The notes beneath the pieces were generated by a model. The model was not told the DNA's origin, ran no database searches, and saw only the letters and a program-made list of their open reading frames with translations. Positions 54,189-64,000 of a stretch of 64,000 bases of DNA are shown in pieces (within the stretch, counting starts at the first letter, position 1; the number at the start of each line of letters is the position of its first letter). A program made the translations under genes and the position numbers. Origin of the DNA: Zygnema cylindricum (Eukaryota > Streptophyta > Zygnematophyceae > Zygnematales > Zygnemataceae). The DNA is taken from assembly GCA_037447655.1 (NCBI GenBank), contig JBBHKE010000396.1, positions 278,549 to 342,548 on the forward strand. Reading direction: 5' to 3'.

Positions 54189-54639
54189 ATGCAGAAGATC
54201 GACTGACGATCTGATCTTACATCGCGATTCTTGAATGGGAAACAAATGTTCACGAAACCTCCTTTCAACATCGAATGTACTTATCCAGCAGAATATTGGG
54301 TATGACTTATTGAAAAAAGCAAAACTTACGACATTTTTGCAAAATATTTACAAGCTGATTTCCAATGTCATATTGTAGCAATGTCACAACAGTGATAACA
54401 GTCTACCACAAAACGATAAAATTGGCGTATCAAACAGATTGGATCAACTTTACGGAATGAATGTCAAATGATTACACATTGAAGGTGAAAATGTTCAAAT
54501 GTTCATGTTTCATCAAAGGTGTCTGTTCTGCCTCTAGAATCAGGAAAAATGTGACATTGAGTCACCAAACAGTAATGTTTTTGAATTTTCACCACATGCT
54601 CAAAGCAGTTACCTGGCATCCATGCTCCATTTCTAATCT

Positions 54640-55260
54640 CTAATTTTAAATTTCCAATATCTAGTAACCGATGTCTAATCCTCGATGCACAATGGAATTG
54701 TGCAATGTGCATTGTTCTACATTAAATGTTCAATGTCTACTCTGCAAAAATATCTAGCATCCAATAACCAATGACCAATGACGTGCGTCCAGTAGCCAAT
54801 CTGTGACGTAAGACAACCTAGTGCCAAGGATGGTGAAAAATGACAAATGTACAATTGACGACGTCCGATGTCCAAGGTGTAATATCGAATACTCTCCATT
54901 AGTCCAACATCCACCATCCACTTTTGTTCAATAGCAAGATACGAGCGTGGAATGTCCAATGTTCATTTTTAACTAGCAGGTGATAAATGGAGAGCAGTCA
55001 ATGTCCAAAGCTTAGTATTAATGCCGAATGTTCTGTGTCCATGGTCATCATAAATATGTTTAGCATGTCCGGGGCCAATGTGGTCAGGATTCAAAGTCAA
55101 CGCAATGTCCGTGTGTCAAGTGCCCCATGGGAAGCATTTGACAACTAATGCGCAACAGTCGATGTCTAAAGTCCAGTACCAAACACAAGAAGCAGAGAGT
55201 ATCTGAAAGAATATATCCAATGTCCCATGCGTGTCCAATGCCAAGGATCCCACGTCAATT
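54640..55260. repeat. Degenerate CAATGTCC-rich array in subtilase intron 1
   Basis: Words such as CAATGTCC, GATGTCC, AATGTTC and CCAATGACC recur every 10-40 bases across about 600 bp of the first intron, on the same strand, without a fixed period. It looks like a decayed minisatellite. No coding sequence. Confidence 0.65.
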
Positions 55261-55971
55261 TTCCAACAATTCTACCATCAGCAGTAATTTTTCATCGGTA
55301 ATGACCTTAATTCTTATTTTTGCGCGATCGTTTAATGTTCAGATCTCGCACATTTTGATGCAAGAATCATGTTTTATTCAACGCTACAACTAAAAAAACT
55401 GACTTTGATGGACGGGAGAATGTCCGGCAATTACTTCTCCGTTTAGCATTTATGTACGGAGAAGTTGCGTCACGTTACGGAATAAATCAACATGGCATTC
55501 AAAAACGCGAACGACTGTTTCAAAAATTAATATTTCCTCCTTCCAAATCTGGAACTTTGTTGAGCCACGGTGGCAAATTTCTATTGGCTCTGCCAAGTCC
55601 GGCAGCGCCACTTACAAAGCGTCCACGCGCGCCAAAAAATTGTCGTGACGCGCAATTTTGGCCGCCAAGAAGGCCTTCATCCTGGCCGCTGATTGGCGGA
55701 GAGAAGGATCCAACCGCTCGGCCACCGGCCACGCGCGACCTTCCACGCGCACAATGTACGTTTGCCGTACGGAAGCCGACGTGGCAGCCGCGTGGCTGAT
55801 GAGCAACACCGCGACGAGAACAGCCGCAGCCACGTGGCATCGCGTCATAGCTCGAAGCGAACTCTCCCCTCGGAGCCCTTCGCACTCTCTATGCGAAGGA
55901 AGAGCGGAGAAGAGAGAGCGGAAGCCTTCGCAAGCGCTCTGCTGCCTTGCGACTTATTGCGCCATTAGGAA

Positions 55972-55995
55972 TACAGTACAGTACCGTACAGTACA
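55972..55995. promoter_or_regulatory. GTAC cluster upstream of subtilase exon 1
   Basis: ACAGTACAGTACCGTACAGT and flanking bases contain four GTAC cores about 130 bp upstream of the subtilase ATG. A second cluster of four lies at about 56381-56418 (CAGTACGG, GCAGTACAGTACCGTACATG). GTAC is the SBP-box core. Regulation is inference. Confidence 0.35.
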
Positions 55996-55999
55996 AAAA

Positions 56000-56830
56000 A
56001 AAGTGCGCTAATTTCGTAATTGTTTGATGCTTTTTAACTTATTCCGCCATCAGTGACAGTCGCGCGGACGGCCATTCGAACGACGGAATGCTCAATAGTG
56101 TTTCTGCTGTACTGCTTCAGGATTGGGCGAAGGAAATGAGAAGACGACAAAAAATGCTACTTTCTCATATTCGTTTTCGGGTACAGGATGAAGTCAACAG
56201 CTTGCCGGTTTGCAATAATGTAGACGCGGCAGAGTCCAGCGTTGTGACATAATGTCATGGCCAGCTGGAAATCACAGGAGATACGACCTGTGCTACAAGA
56301 CAAGCCGGGAGATCGTGGGACACGGTGGCGAGGGAAAAAATAAAATCGTAACCATAAAAATTGACAAAAGCGTTGAATACAGTACGGTGTCGGTCAACTG
56401 TGCAGTACAGTACCGTACATGAAGTTGTGTACTTTAAATTGATTTACTGTAAGGCCTGGAGCCCATTGGGCCATTTTCGGGATAATAAAACGGTTGCCTT
56501 TGACGTTTTGATGGGTCATTTGCATGACGCGTGGCATATTTTTGGCCGTTTAGAGTTCGGCTCGTGACGTGTCGAAAGAAAACGAAATTAAAGTGCGGGA
56601 AGAAAAAAAATATGTGAAAATTATTCTTTTTGAGCTTTGCTTTACGAAACTACGAGTATAAAATTTCGTTTAGGATCAATTTGTAAACTCCACTTCCCTG
56701 TTTTAGAAGAGAGAATTTTCAAAAATTTCACGGGCTACTTTAGTTTTTTTATTATTTCTTGAAATTTCTGTAATCAAATTACATCGAGCTACACGACAAA
56801 CTGCAGTACATTTAAAGTTTCAAAGCGACG
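56000..56830. other. Region upstream of the subtilase
   Basis: Apart from the second GTAC cluster I see no gene or repeat here. Confidence 0.5.
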
Positions 56831-56839
56831 CAAATTGTA

Positions 56840-56955
56840 CTGTGGTAATTTCATTTTTTTGGTACGGCTGCTGATTTTTTCGTTGAAGGCTATGTTTCTG
56901 AGGAAAACGACAGAATAAAACCTTAACTTCATCACATGGGAAAGTGCCCTTACAC
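56840..56955 (+). mobile_element. Inverted-repeat family Z, right-end fragment
   Basis: TCTGAGGAAAACGACAGAA...CATCACATGGGAAAGTGCCCT resembles the right end of Z copy 1 (GCGAAAACGACAGATGAAAG...AACACATGGGGACGTACCCT). It is followed by unassigned sequence to about 57670 and then an opposite-strand subterminal piece (57670-57828). Confidence 0.55.
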
Positions 56956-57828
56956 GCATAGCGAATAACAACTCTGCCCGGATTATATTTTTTTTTTATT
57001 TTTTTCTCCCGGTTGTCCCATGATTGAGCTATTTCGATTAATTTTTCCCCATATTGTAACGGAGAACCCTTCGTTACAGCTAGAATGTATGACTTCAATT
57101 AATAGCGTCCCTTAAATCCGTACATAGGGGAATACCACCTTTTTCCTGGCCGTCACTTTTTTCAAAAAAAACCGGAATTTCACCCCATTGGCCCGAGCCT
57201 TAAGACCGAAAGTAATCATCGGAAAATCAAGTCTCAAAAAAAAAATAAAAAAAAATCGACATGAGGACAAACATAAATGATTGGTTGTGGAGTACAAATT
57301 TCAGATAAGACTGTTCGGATTATTTGACGGGGATCTGTACTTTATGCTTGCCATCCGATTGGCTCACGGCGATTTTCGTACGAATTCTACTGGCGGCAAA
57401 AGTCGTTTCGAGATTCAGTGGACCGAGCCGTACACAACTAGAGGAGTACCACGAGGGGTTTCCATTGGCTGACGGTGGCGAACTGACGATGGTCTCACGA
57501 AGGACCGATATGACGCGGTAATCTGTCGCGTCATGGTTTCTGGTCGTCGGCCAAGGACCAGCTATGATTCGTCGGATGTGTCGTGGTTGCATCCAAGGCG
57601 TTGGTGGATCTTTTCAAACACCGATGCGACATTATGTAAAGGTGCGTGGGGGTCTCCGCATGTATTAAAGTACAGTTTCGACTATTTTCTGTCGTTTTCA
57701 TCAAAAATTCAATCCCCAACGACAAAAACTTTTGGACGAAAGAAAAAGTTTTACCACAGTACAGTGGGCGTCAATTCGATCATTTGAATGTACTCCATGT
57801 TTGTCGTCATGTGAACGCATGTTGGCCA

Positions 57829-58784
57829 AGGGTACGTCCCCATGTAAGCGATACTTTGAAAAAATATTTTGGACTGTAGTGAAGTGTTCCGTACTACTTT
57901 GAAAAGCGTCCCTATGTGCGAAAGTGAAATCGGAACTTTGAAATGTGACGGTTGTAGATGTAGGTACAACTTTGTGACGGTTGACGACGACTGCGAATTT
58001 AGTGACGCCAACTGAAACAGCGACAGTTGTAGACGTCTACATTTTTGTAATTTTGTGACATGGCAGATGTTTAGGGTTTTGTAACATCGTGACGTCACGC
58101 TCACTTGTGACAACGTCGACGTCATAGATTCAAGGACTTTCGGCCATGGATACCGAATTTCGTTTTCTCTACTTTTTTCGCTCTACTTGCCATAAAAATA
58201 TACATGAAGGGTAGCAAAAATAATTATTTTTCAAATATCTTTAATTTCATACCAGTTTTGTCGTGTCTCATTCAAAAAAGTGTGAGATAAAAGTGATAGT
58301 GTGAGATGGAGAGGGGAGAGGCGACAACGACGCAAAATTCTACCAAGGACCCATGAATGAAAGTGGAGGTCCGCGACCCCTTCAGTTTTTTTCCGTACAT
58401 CCTCGTATTTTCTGTACATGCACGTGACGGGCAGGGAGAAAAATAGCGAGTCGTCCTAAAAATCTCCCGCTCGTGTGTCGCGTGCGTGGGCCGTTTTGCA
58501 TTCATTGTTTTAGGCGGTACTTTCCCTGAAATCACCTCGCGGGTGATTTTTGATGAAGTTTTTTGACGGGCTGGAATCTCTTGCCCGGGTCGAAAAAAGG
58601 AAAACGCCAAAATTTGTTATGATGACGCACAAATATGAAGTACATTCAAAGTATAGACTTGACGTTTGTTGTACTTTTAAAGAATTTATTCTTTTGTAAG
58701 TCTAAAGATTTTCTCGTACGGAACTGCGTTTTGTGCGAAAACGACAGATGAAAGTCGATACTTTAACACATGGGGACGTACCCT
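57829..58784 (+). mobile_element. Inverted-repeat element Z, copy 1
   Basis: The ends AGGGTACGTCCCCATGT and ...ACATGGGGACGTACCCT are 17-bp perfect inverted repeats. The 956-bp interior has no coding frame of note. It includes GTGACGTCACGCTCACTTGTG, a GAGAGGGGAGAGGCGACAACG block and an internal palindrome AATCACCTCGCGGGTGATTT (about 58529). It is a non-autonomous DNA transposon of unassigned superfamily, with no clear target duplication. Confidence 0.7.
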
Positions 58785-59545
58785 AACTAATCTTTTCGAA
58801 CCCCGGGCAATACAATCCAACTCATCAAAAAACTTTATCAAAAATCACCTCACGAGCTGATTTTAGTTCAAGTATCAATCAAACAACGAATGATAAGCGC
58901 TCCACGCACACGCCACACGAGTGCAAAAAATTTAGGACGAGGGGAAAGTACTCGCTATTTTTCGTCACGCGTATGTATGTAAAAACATTGCAGGGGTCTC
59001 AGACCTCCACATTCATTCATGGGTCCTTTGCATAATTTTATGTCGTCGTCGCCTCTCCCCTCTCCCTCTCGCACTACCCCTTTCAGCTCACACTTTTAGA
59101 GTGAGTCATACTTTTAGAGTGAGTCACCACAGTACTAGTATGAAATGAAAGATATTCGAAAAATAATTCTTTTGACTACCTTCAGGTCTAATTATATGGC
59201 AAGTCGAGTGAGAAAAGTTGAAAAAACAAAATCAAGAAGCCATGGCGAAAAGTTCTTCAATTTGTGATGTCAATGTTGGCACAATTGAGCATGGCGTCAC
59301 AGTGTAAAAAAACTAAAAACATCTACAATGACAAAAAAAGCAAGACGTCTCCAATTGTTGATGCTTTTTAGACTTCACCAATTGTCGGACGTTTCGTAGT
59401 TATCTTCAATCGTCACAAGTTGTACGGACGTCTACAACCATAACATTTGAACACTCCGATTTAATTTTCGCACAGTGGGATGGTCTTCAAAGTAGTCGGA
59501 GAATCTTCAAAAAAATCCAAAATACTTCTACATAAGGGCACATCT
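58785..59545 (-). mobile_element. Inverted-repeat element Z, copy 2 (opposite orientation, partial)
   Basis: It is the reverse complement of the Z interior in order: AAAAATCACCTCACGAGCTG, CATTCATGGGTCCTTTG, CGTCGTCGCCTCTCCCCTC and AATAATTCTTTTGACTACCTTC. It lacks about 200 bp at the end abutting copy 1. The interior is diverged, and TTTTAGAGTGAGTCA is duplicated near 59095-59123. Confidence 0.7.
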
Positions 59546-59550
59546 TAAAA

Positions 59551-60498
59551 GGGTGTGACCATATAATCGGTACTTTGAAAAAGTACTTTGGGTTTTAATG
59601 AAGATTCCTCGTACTACAGTACATTTGAGAGCGTCCCACTGTGCGAACAAAAAAAATGGAGCTTTGAAATGTGACAATTGTAGACGTAGGTCCAACTTGT
59701 GACGATTAAAGACAACTATACAAGTATGAAAGTTGGTGATATATACAATTACAACGACGAGTGTCGTTGTCGAGTTTCTTATGACATTGTGGATGAACAA
59801 TGTTTCGTGACACTGTGACATCATGCTCACTTGTGACAACATCGACGTCATTGATTCAACAACTTTTTGCCATGGCCTCTCGATTTCCTTTTTTGACTTT
59901 TCTCACTCGACTTGACATTAAAATATGCAAAAAGGTAGTCAAAAGAATTATTTTTCAAAGCTCTTTCGTTTCTTACCAGCATCGTTCTTTTTCATTGTAG
60001 GAAGTGTGAGACGAAATCGATAGAATGAGAGGGGGACGCAAAGACGACGACGGTGTAAACTTCTACAACGGACCTGTGAGTGAAACTAGAGGTCAAAAAC
60101 CCTTCCTAATTGTTTTACGTACACGTGCGTGACGAGCAAAGGAAAAAACAATTAGCACTATCCCTCTTGTTAACATTTTCTCACTCGTGTGGCGCGTGCG
60201 TAAACCTTTGTTCATTCGTTTTTTGAGCGATACTATAACTAAAATCACCTCCTGAGGTGATTTTTAATAAAGTTTTTTGATGAGCTGGATTTGCGTGCTC
60301 GGGGGTCGAAAAATGAGAAAAACAACAAAATGAGTAGATGAGACAACAAACACGGAGTAAACTCGAAGTATCGAGTTGATGTTCATTCTACTGCGGTAAA
60401 AATGATTTTTTGATACGTCAAAAGATTTTCTCGTTTAGGAGTGAATGTTGGAGAAAAACGACAAAAAAATCGATTCTTTAATGCATGGTCACACACCC
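59551..60498 (+). mobile_element. Inverted-repeat element Z, copy 3
   Basis: Ends GGGTGTGACCATATAATCGG and ...CATGGTCACACACCC are imperfect inverted repeats that differ from those of copy 1 while the interior is shared (CTTTGAAATGTGACAATTGT, CACTTGTGACAACATCGACG, AAATCACCTCCTGAGGTGAT). It is 948 bp. No transposase seen. Confidence 0.68.
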
Positions 60499-62100
60499 GA
60501 AAAGCAAACCTCCATCAAACGAAAAAAACAAGGTTCTTTATTGGAAACCAGGCGTTTTCGTGTTGTTCATGTTAATAATTTTCTTTCTTTTAGGATACAA
60601 GTTTCTTGAAGGTTTGCTAAGAACCGGAATGGACAACTTTAACCGTCCGATTTTTTTATTTTTCACATCCGCAATACAATCGCTCATTCCATCCATTTTT
60701 TGGCTATAGTATTGTGCACATTTCGTAAATTACACTATTTAATAGTTCTTTGTATTAGTGTAGTTGACATAACTTAAATATTAGCTATATTGATTTAGAT
60801 GAAAATATAGAAATATTAATTTTTATTTTTAATTTGAAGGACAATATTTAGGTGCTCGGAATTATTGCTAGTAATAGCGATTCACGTTGTACCAAACATT
60901 TCGTAAAATCCTTTGGTTGATGGATAGCGGAGAAGAAAGCTCAACGAGTAAAAATCTCACTTATAAGACTTGACAAAATTTACCTCGTGAAGTTGTTATT
61001 ATTAGGCTACATTGTGGAATTAGTGGAATTCACATTCCGCCTAATGGACATATGTATCGATTCACCATTCGAGTTGATAGGGTTTGTTCGTGGCGTCTAC
61101 ATGAATCTATCATTTTTTTTTCAAAATTTGAACTCTGTAATCTCGATTGGTTTATGCACGTTCCTATTTTTTTACGCGTTACACGATACTAAATAAAAAA
61201 AAAAAAAGTTTAACCAAAACTCGAAGCTACTACTTCTACCTGGTTGAGTTCAAAGTTAGTGGTATATCCCCCTTTGGATGAAAATTGGTCGTGTACTTCG
61301 TCTTTTTGCGATTTTGACTTTTTACGATATTTGTTCACAAAGGGTTCCGTTTTTTCGACATTCAAATCCCCCGATTTTTGTCTATAACTCTTAGATTAAT
61401 GTTCATTACCTCATAGATCTAACCGTTTCACTATTTTTTTTGGACATTTTATCTTTCGACTACAATTATATGGTATGAATCATGTTAATAAGGTGAGGAT
61501 AATATTACATATGCTTAAAAAAAAATGACCTTTTATTCTTTTATCTTATTGCAATTATTGTGCTAAAATTATGTTTATTTTTATATTTTTTTGGGAACAC
61601 CGGCGATAAAAATGTGTATTTTACTATTTTATTTCATTTTACCTTTTTTTTACTATAAATACCTTACGAAATAGTAAAATTAACCTAATTTCTTTATTTT
61701 TATTCAGCCCAAGTATAATCTAAATTTATTTATTCATTAAGCTTTACTGTAAAGTGTTTATATATTTCGGTTTTCATTTATTGTTTACATCTAAAATGAC
61801 TTTTTTTTCAAAATTCACATTAATTTTATTTTTCATTTTCGTGTTTTTTGTTTCATTTTTCGTTTCTTTTACTATTTTTTTTTAATTTTTTCTAGTTTCT
61901 CAAATTTTATTTTTTGCTACAAAATCTCCAATATTCAACTATATCACTAAGACTAACAATTGAACCTTAGGTTATTTTGTGTAAGTTAATTTTAAATTAA
62001 AATGTCTCAAATGAGAATTTCGCTGGGTCGATGTTGCTTTGCTTGATGGTGACCATCGTATTTTTGGAGACATTTTGTTGGCAAACCTTTTGTTGGTTTC
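60499..62100. other. AT-rich spacer
   Basis: It contains a decayed small inverted-repeat element at about 60727-60893 (TTACACTATTTAATAG ... TAATAGCGATTCACGTTGTA) and otherwise only AT-rich DNA. Short frames at 60485-60709 and 60987-61196 have hydrophobic composition but no family signal. Confidence 0.5.
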
Positions 62101-63080
62101 AATTGTTTGTCAAGTGACCTTACTGTTATAATTTAGAAATCTTTATCTCAGTAGATAGGGTTAAAATAACTTAGAATATTTTCTAAGGAGTCTGTTGTAA
62201 TACTTACCTTAATTAGTGTTACAATAGCAAAAGTAAAATAGAGTATATTGTACTTTTACAGGGACACGAGTCGGCAAGAGATCATATGCAAGTTTTACGG
62301 AGTGGCGTCGACAGTCAGCCACACGTGTCACGCAGTTGACGATTAGATTCATAGGATCAGGAGAACGGGATCTGAACCGGGTATTTTGGAAATATATGGT
62401 ACGATTCAACGGTACCGTCGTCAATTGAATTTGATCCAACGGACGCGATTCATTTGGGACCACAAACGCTATTCACGAGGGACCACAAGCGTGATTCACG
62501 TGGGACCACAAGTGACGAAGCACTTAGGTGCTTCGTACTACACGACCACAGTTGGTTGGAATTTAACGACTACCGCTGACTAAGCATCTGGAAAGTTTTG
62601 TGTACGCTTTGATATCTGAAAAAAATATCTGAATAAACATTGTTTTGTAGTTTAGGGAAATAAAAAAAATATAGTGTTCCACTAATTACGTTTTTGGAAA
62701 GTAGTAATTAGGGGTTTTTAAGTACTAAAGGTACAGTAATGTACAGGTAGAATTCTTTGTCGTTAGTCACGATCATAACCGCAATAACAGTAACCCGGAT
62801 TAGTGTAAACTAGTAAATACACACTGTGAGTATATAACTTAGGACTTAGCCAATTTTGTAGTATCCAGTTTTGTGAATATGATTTTCTAACGGCAGTTTT
62901 TGGGAAACTTCCAGACATCATATCTTAAGGTTTACTACATCATTTGGGCTACAATTTTGGAAATTGTCATTTTTCTGTATTGTGCATCAATGTGACAAAT
63001 ATGAGGCGTATTGGCTTTCTAAGTCATATTTTTTGTAAGCTCAAAGTTGGCTGTTGAGTAGGTGCTTGATAGCTTTTATA
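62100..63080 (+). repeat. Family D copia 5' LTR and leader (approximate edges)
   Basis: ACTTAGAATATTTTCTAAGG, GAGTCTG and TTAATTAGTGTTACAATAG align with the fragment at 11600-11660, and CACGTGTCACGCAG and TAACTTAGGACTTAGCC follow LTR-like U3/R order. The sequence leads straight to a gag start at 63088. The TG start and CA end were not fixed and the primer site is not recognised. Confidence 0.6.
62456..62511 (+). repeat. Three 23-bp repeats in the D U3
   Basis: GGGACCACAA occurs at 62456, 62479 and 62502, exactly 23 bp apart, with ATTCACG(A/T)G between. Placed upstream of the presumed transcription start, it looks like an enhancer-type repeat. Confidence 0.8.
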
Positions 63081-63087
63081 ATTTTCC

Positions 63088-64000
63088 ATGTCTACTTCCA
63101 CTACTACTGCTGGTTCCCCTCCTGCAACACTGGTTGTAGAACAACACGATATGGGCCTTTCGTCAAGAATTCCTATCTTTAATGGCCAAAAGTATTGGGC
63201 GGCGATGGTTGAATCTTCGTTTTAACTGCTGACTTATTGGGGGTCTTAGATGGCTCCCTTGATGAAACAGATCCGAGTTAGGCGAAAAAGAATTCAATGG
63301 AAAGGACAAATCTAATTCTTTGTATTTTCAAAAATCTGGTCATGTCTCGCTTGAAATCAAGAAAGCGAAGGAGATTTGAACATCACTGAAATCTGCTTTT
63401 GAGAAAGCGAATGTCCAATATGATCTCTTGGTGGCTGGAAAAATTTGGGGGTAAAAATACTCGAAGGAAACTATGGTCGAGTATTTTGACAACTTTCGTG
63501 CACTTAGTGATGCACACTTTTCTGCTGAGGGGTCATTTCTAGAGTTTCAGCAGGCAGCTTTGCTTGTTAGAGGACTTCATGATAGCAAGAAAGGTGTGTT
63601 TGCTCAGTTAAAGAGTCATGATAAAGCTAGTTGGTTGTTTCAATTAGTATATAATCTTATATTGGAGGAAGATTCTAATACCAATCTCCTTGAAGGAGAA
63701 GGAAAGCTTAAAGCTTTTACAACATACTTTGACAAAAGAGCTCAGTTTAATCAACAATAGGAATCAGTTTAACCAAACTTAGAAACAGTTTAACCAGTTT
63801 AATCAGAGGCCAAATAAACAATCTTCTACAACTTGTTTCTATTGTTCTGAGAAGGGTAATGGATACAGGTACTGTCCTAAGCTGAAAAAGGCTAATGAGT
63901 CAGGTTTATACATGCCGGGTTGGGAACAAAGCCAATATCACAAAGGCTTTTCTGGAAATCCTACTCGTGGAAATATTCTCTTTTCAGCTTCAGCAACTAA
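63088..64000 (+). pseudogene. Family D copia gag, cut by the window end
   Basis: The ATG at 63088 opens MSTSTTTAGSPPATLVVEQH, followed by the copia gag motif SSRIPIFNGQKYWAAMVES, then a TAA near 63223. A second open stretch (63473-63760) has MVEYFDNFRALSDAHFSAEG, LEFQQAALLVRGLHDSKKGV and WLFQLVYNLILEEDSNTNLL. The zinc knuckle near 63833-63874 reads CFYCSEKGNGYRYC, with Asn in place of the zinc-binding His. The protein sequence is distinct from the A/M/C/E and N/Q lineages. The rest lies beyond the window. Confidence 0.8.

Larger units (their letters stand above)
51898..55848 (-). pseudogene. Plant-type subtilisin-like serine protease (SBT), 3'-truncated
   Basis: Five exons join in consistent phase: 55848-55616, 54037-53952, 53786-53625, 52525-52426 and 52093-51898. 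Exon 1 encodes a signal peptide (AAAVLVAVLLISHAAA) and the start of an I9 prodomain (RQTYIVRVEG). Exon 2 gives LYSYTHSMDGFSAVLSKEQA, the prodomain end. Exon 3 gives RTTYSPSFLGLEDP and the catalytic Asp in GMVVGIIDSG. Exon 4 gives [20 protein letters not shown] and FIGNCTGSG. Exon 5 has the catalytic His in DSEGHGTHTASTAAGS. Exon 5 breaks at GVAYAAQ by fusion to duplicated intron sequence. The oxyanion Asn, PA domain and catalytic Ser region of plant SBTs are absent from the window, so no active protease is expected from this copy. Confidence 0.88.

Noticed and set aside
57320-57592. 90-codon minus-strand frame near transposon Z fragments
   Set aside because: It overlaps an equally long frame on the other strand and shows no motif or exon structure.
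60485-60709. Small hydrophobic membrane protein
   Set aside because: Its start lies inside the end of transposon Z copy 3 and it has no recognisable family. AT-rich DNA often gives hydrophobic frames.
60987-61196. Small membrane protein in AT-rich spacer
   Set aside because: Same composition argument, with no neighbour, splice or motif support.

Overview
This window is repeat-dominated nuclear DNA from a eukaryote of the green-plant lineage. The evidence is many Ty1/copia retrotransposons, spliced genes with GT-AG introns, a plant-type subtilase (SBT) gene, a hAT relic, and primer-binding sites that match the plant initiator tRNA-Met. WSC-domain exons next to an SBT gene make an alga or early-diverging streptophyte plausible, but I cannot name the species. 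There are two 10-N assembly gaps (36715-36724, 47864-47873). I see no intact host gene: every coding unit is a transposon remnant, a broken gene or a partial gene.

Region 1 (1-24.3 kb) is a stack of related copia elements with LTRs of about 1 kb. Element A (+) ends here, and a full-length element M (-, 2492-8888, target duplication TATGT) sits inside its 3' LTR. A degenerate copia fragment B (-) follows. Element C (+, 11145-24304) carries a foreign LTR/gag fragment in its 5' LTR and is split by full-length element E (+, 16825-23157, target duplication GGGAC). In M, C and E the sequence after the 5' LTR is GGTTATGGGCCCACC. This is an exact complement of the anticodon arm of plant initiator tRNA, as in the half-tRNA priming known for Drosophila copia, and the apparent gag start codon lies inside it.

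Region 2 (24.3-36.7 kb) is AT-rich. It holds a 118-bp tandem repeat, a terminal-inverted-repeat element containing a duplicated perfect hairpin, a three-exon secreted WSC-domain gene on +, and a second WSC exon on - whose 3' half, plus an adjacent small inverted-repeat element, was duplicated. Long purine/pyrimidine tracts fill the WSC introns.

Region 3 (36.7-50.6 kb) holds LTR fragments in both orientations, a hAT transposase pseudogene (-), full-length copia N (-, 40520-46281, target duplication TTGAG) inside an older copia relic P, a 0.7-kb purine tract, and a truncated relative of N called Q. N and Q use the ordinary plant-type primer site (TGGTATCGGAGC).

Region 4 (50.6-56 kb) is a subtilase gene on - . 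Exons 1-5 join in consistent phase and encode the signal peptide, I9 prodomain and the catalytic Asp and His regions. A 2.29-kb tandem duplication cuts exon 5 and the rest of the catalytic domain is absent.

Region 5 (56-64 kb) has about 1-kb inverted-repeat elements in alternating orientation, AT-rich spacer, and the 5' LTR and gag of a further copia family (D) that runs off the window.
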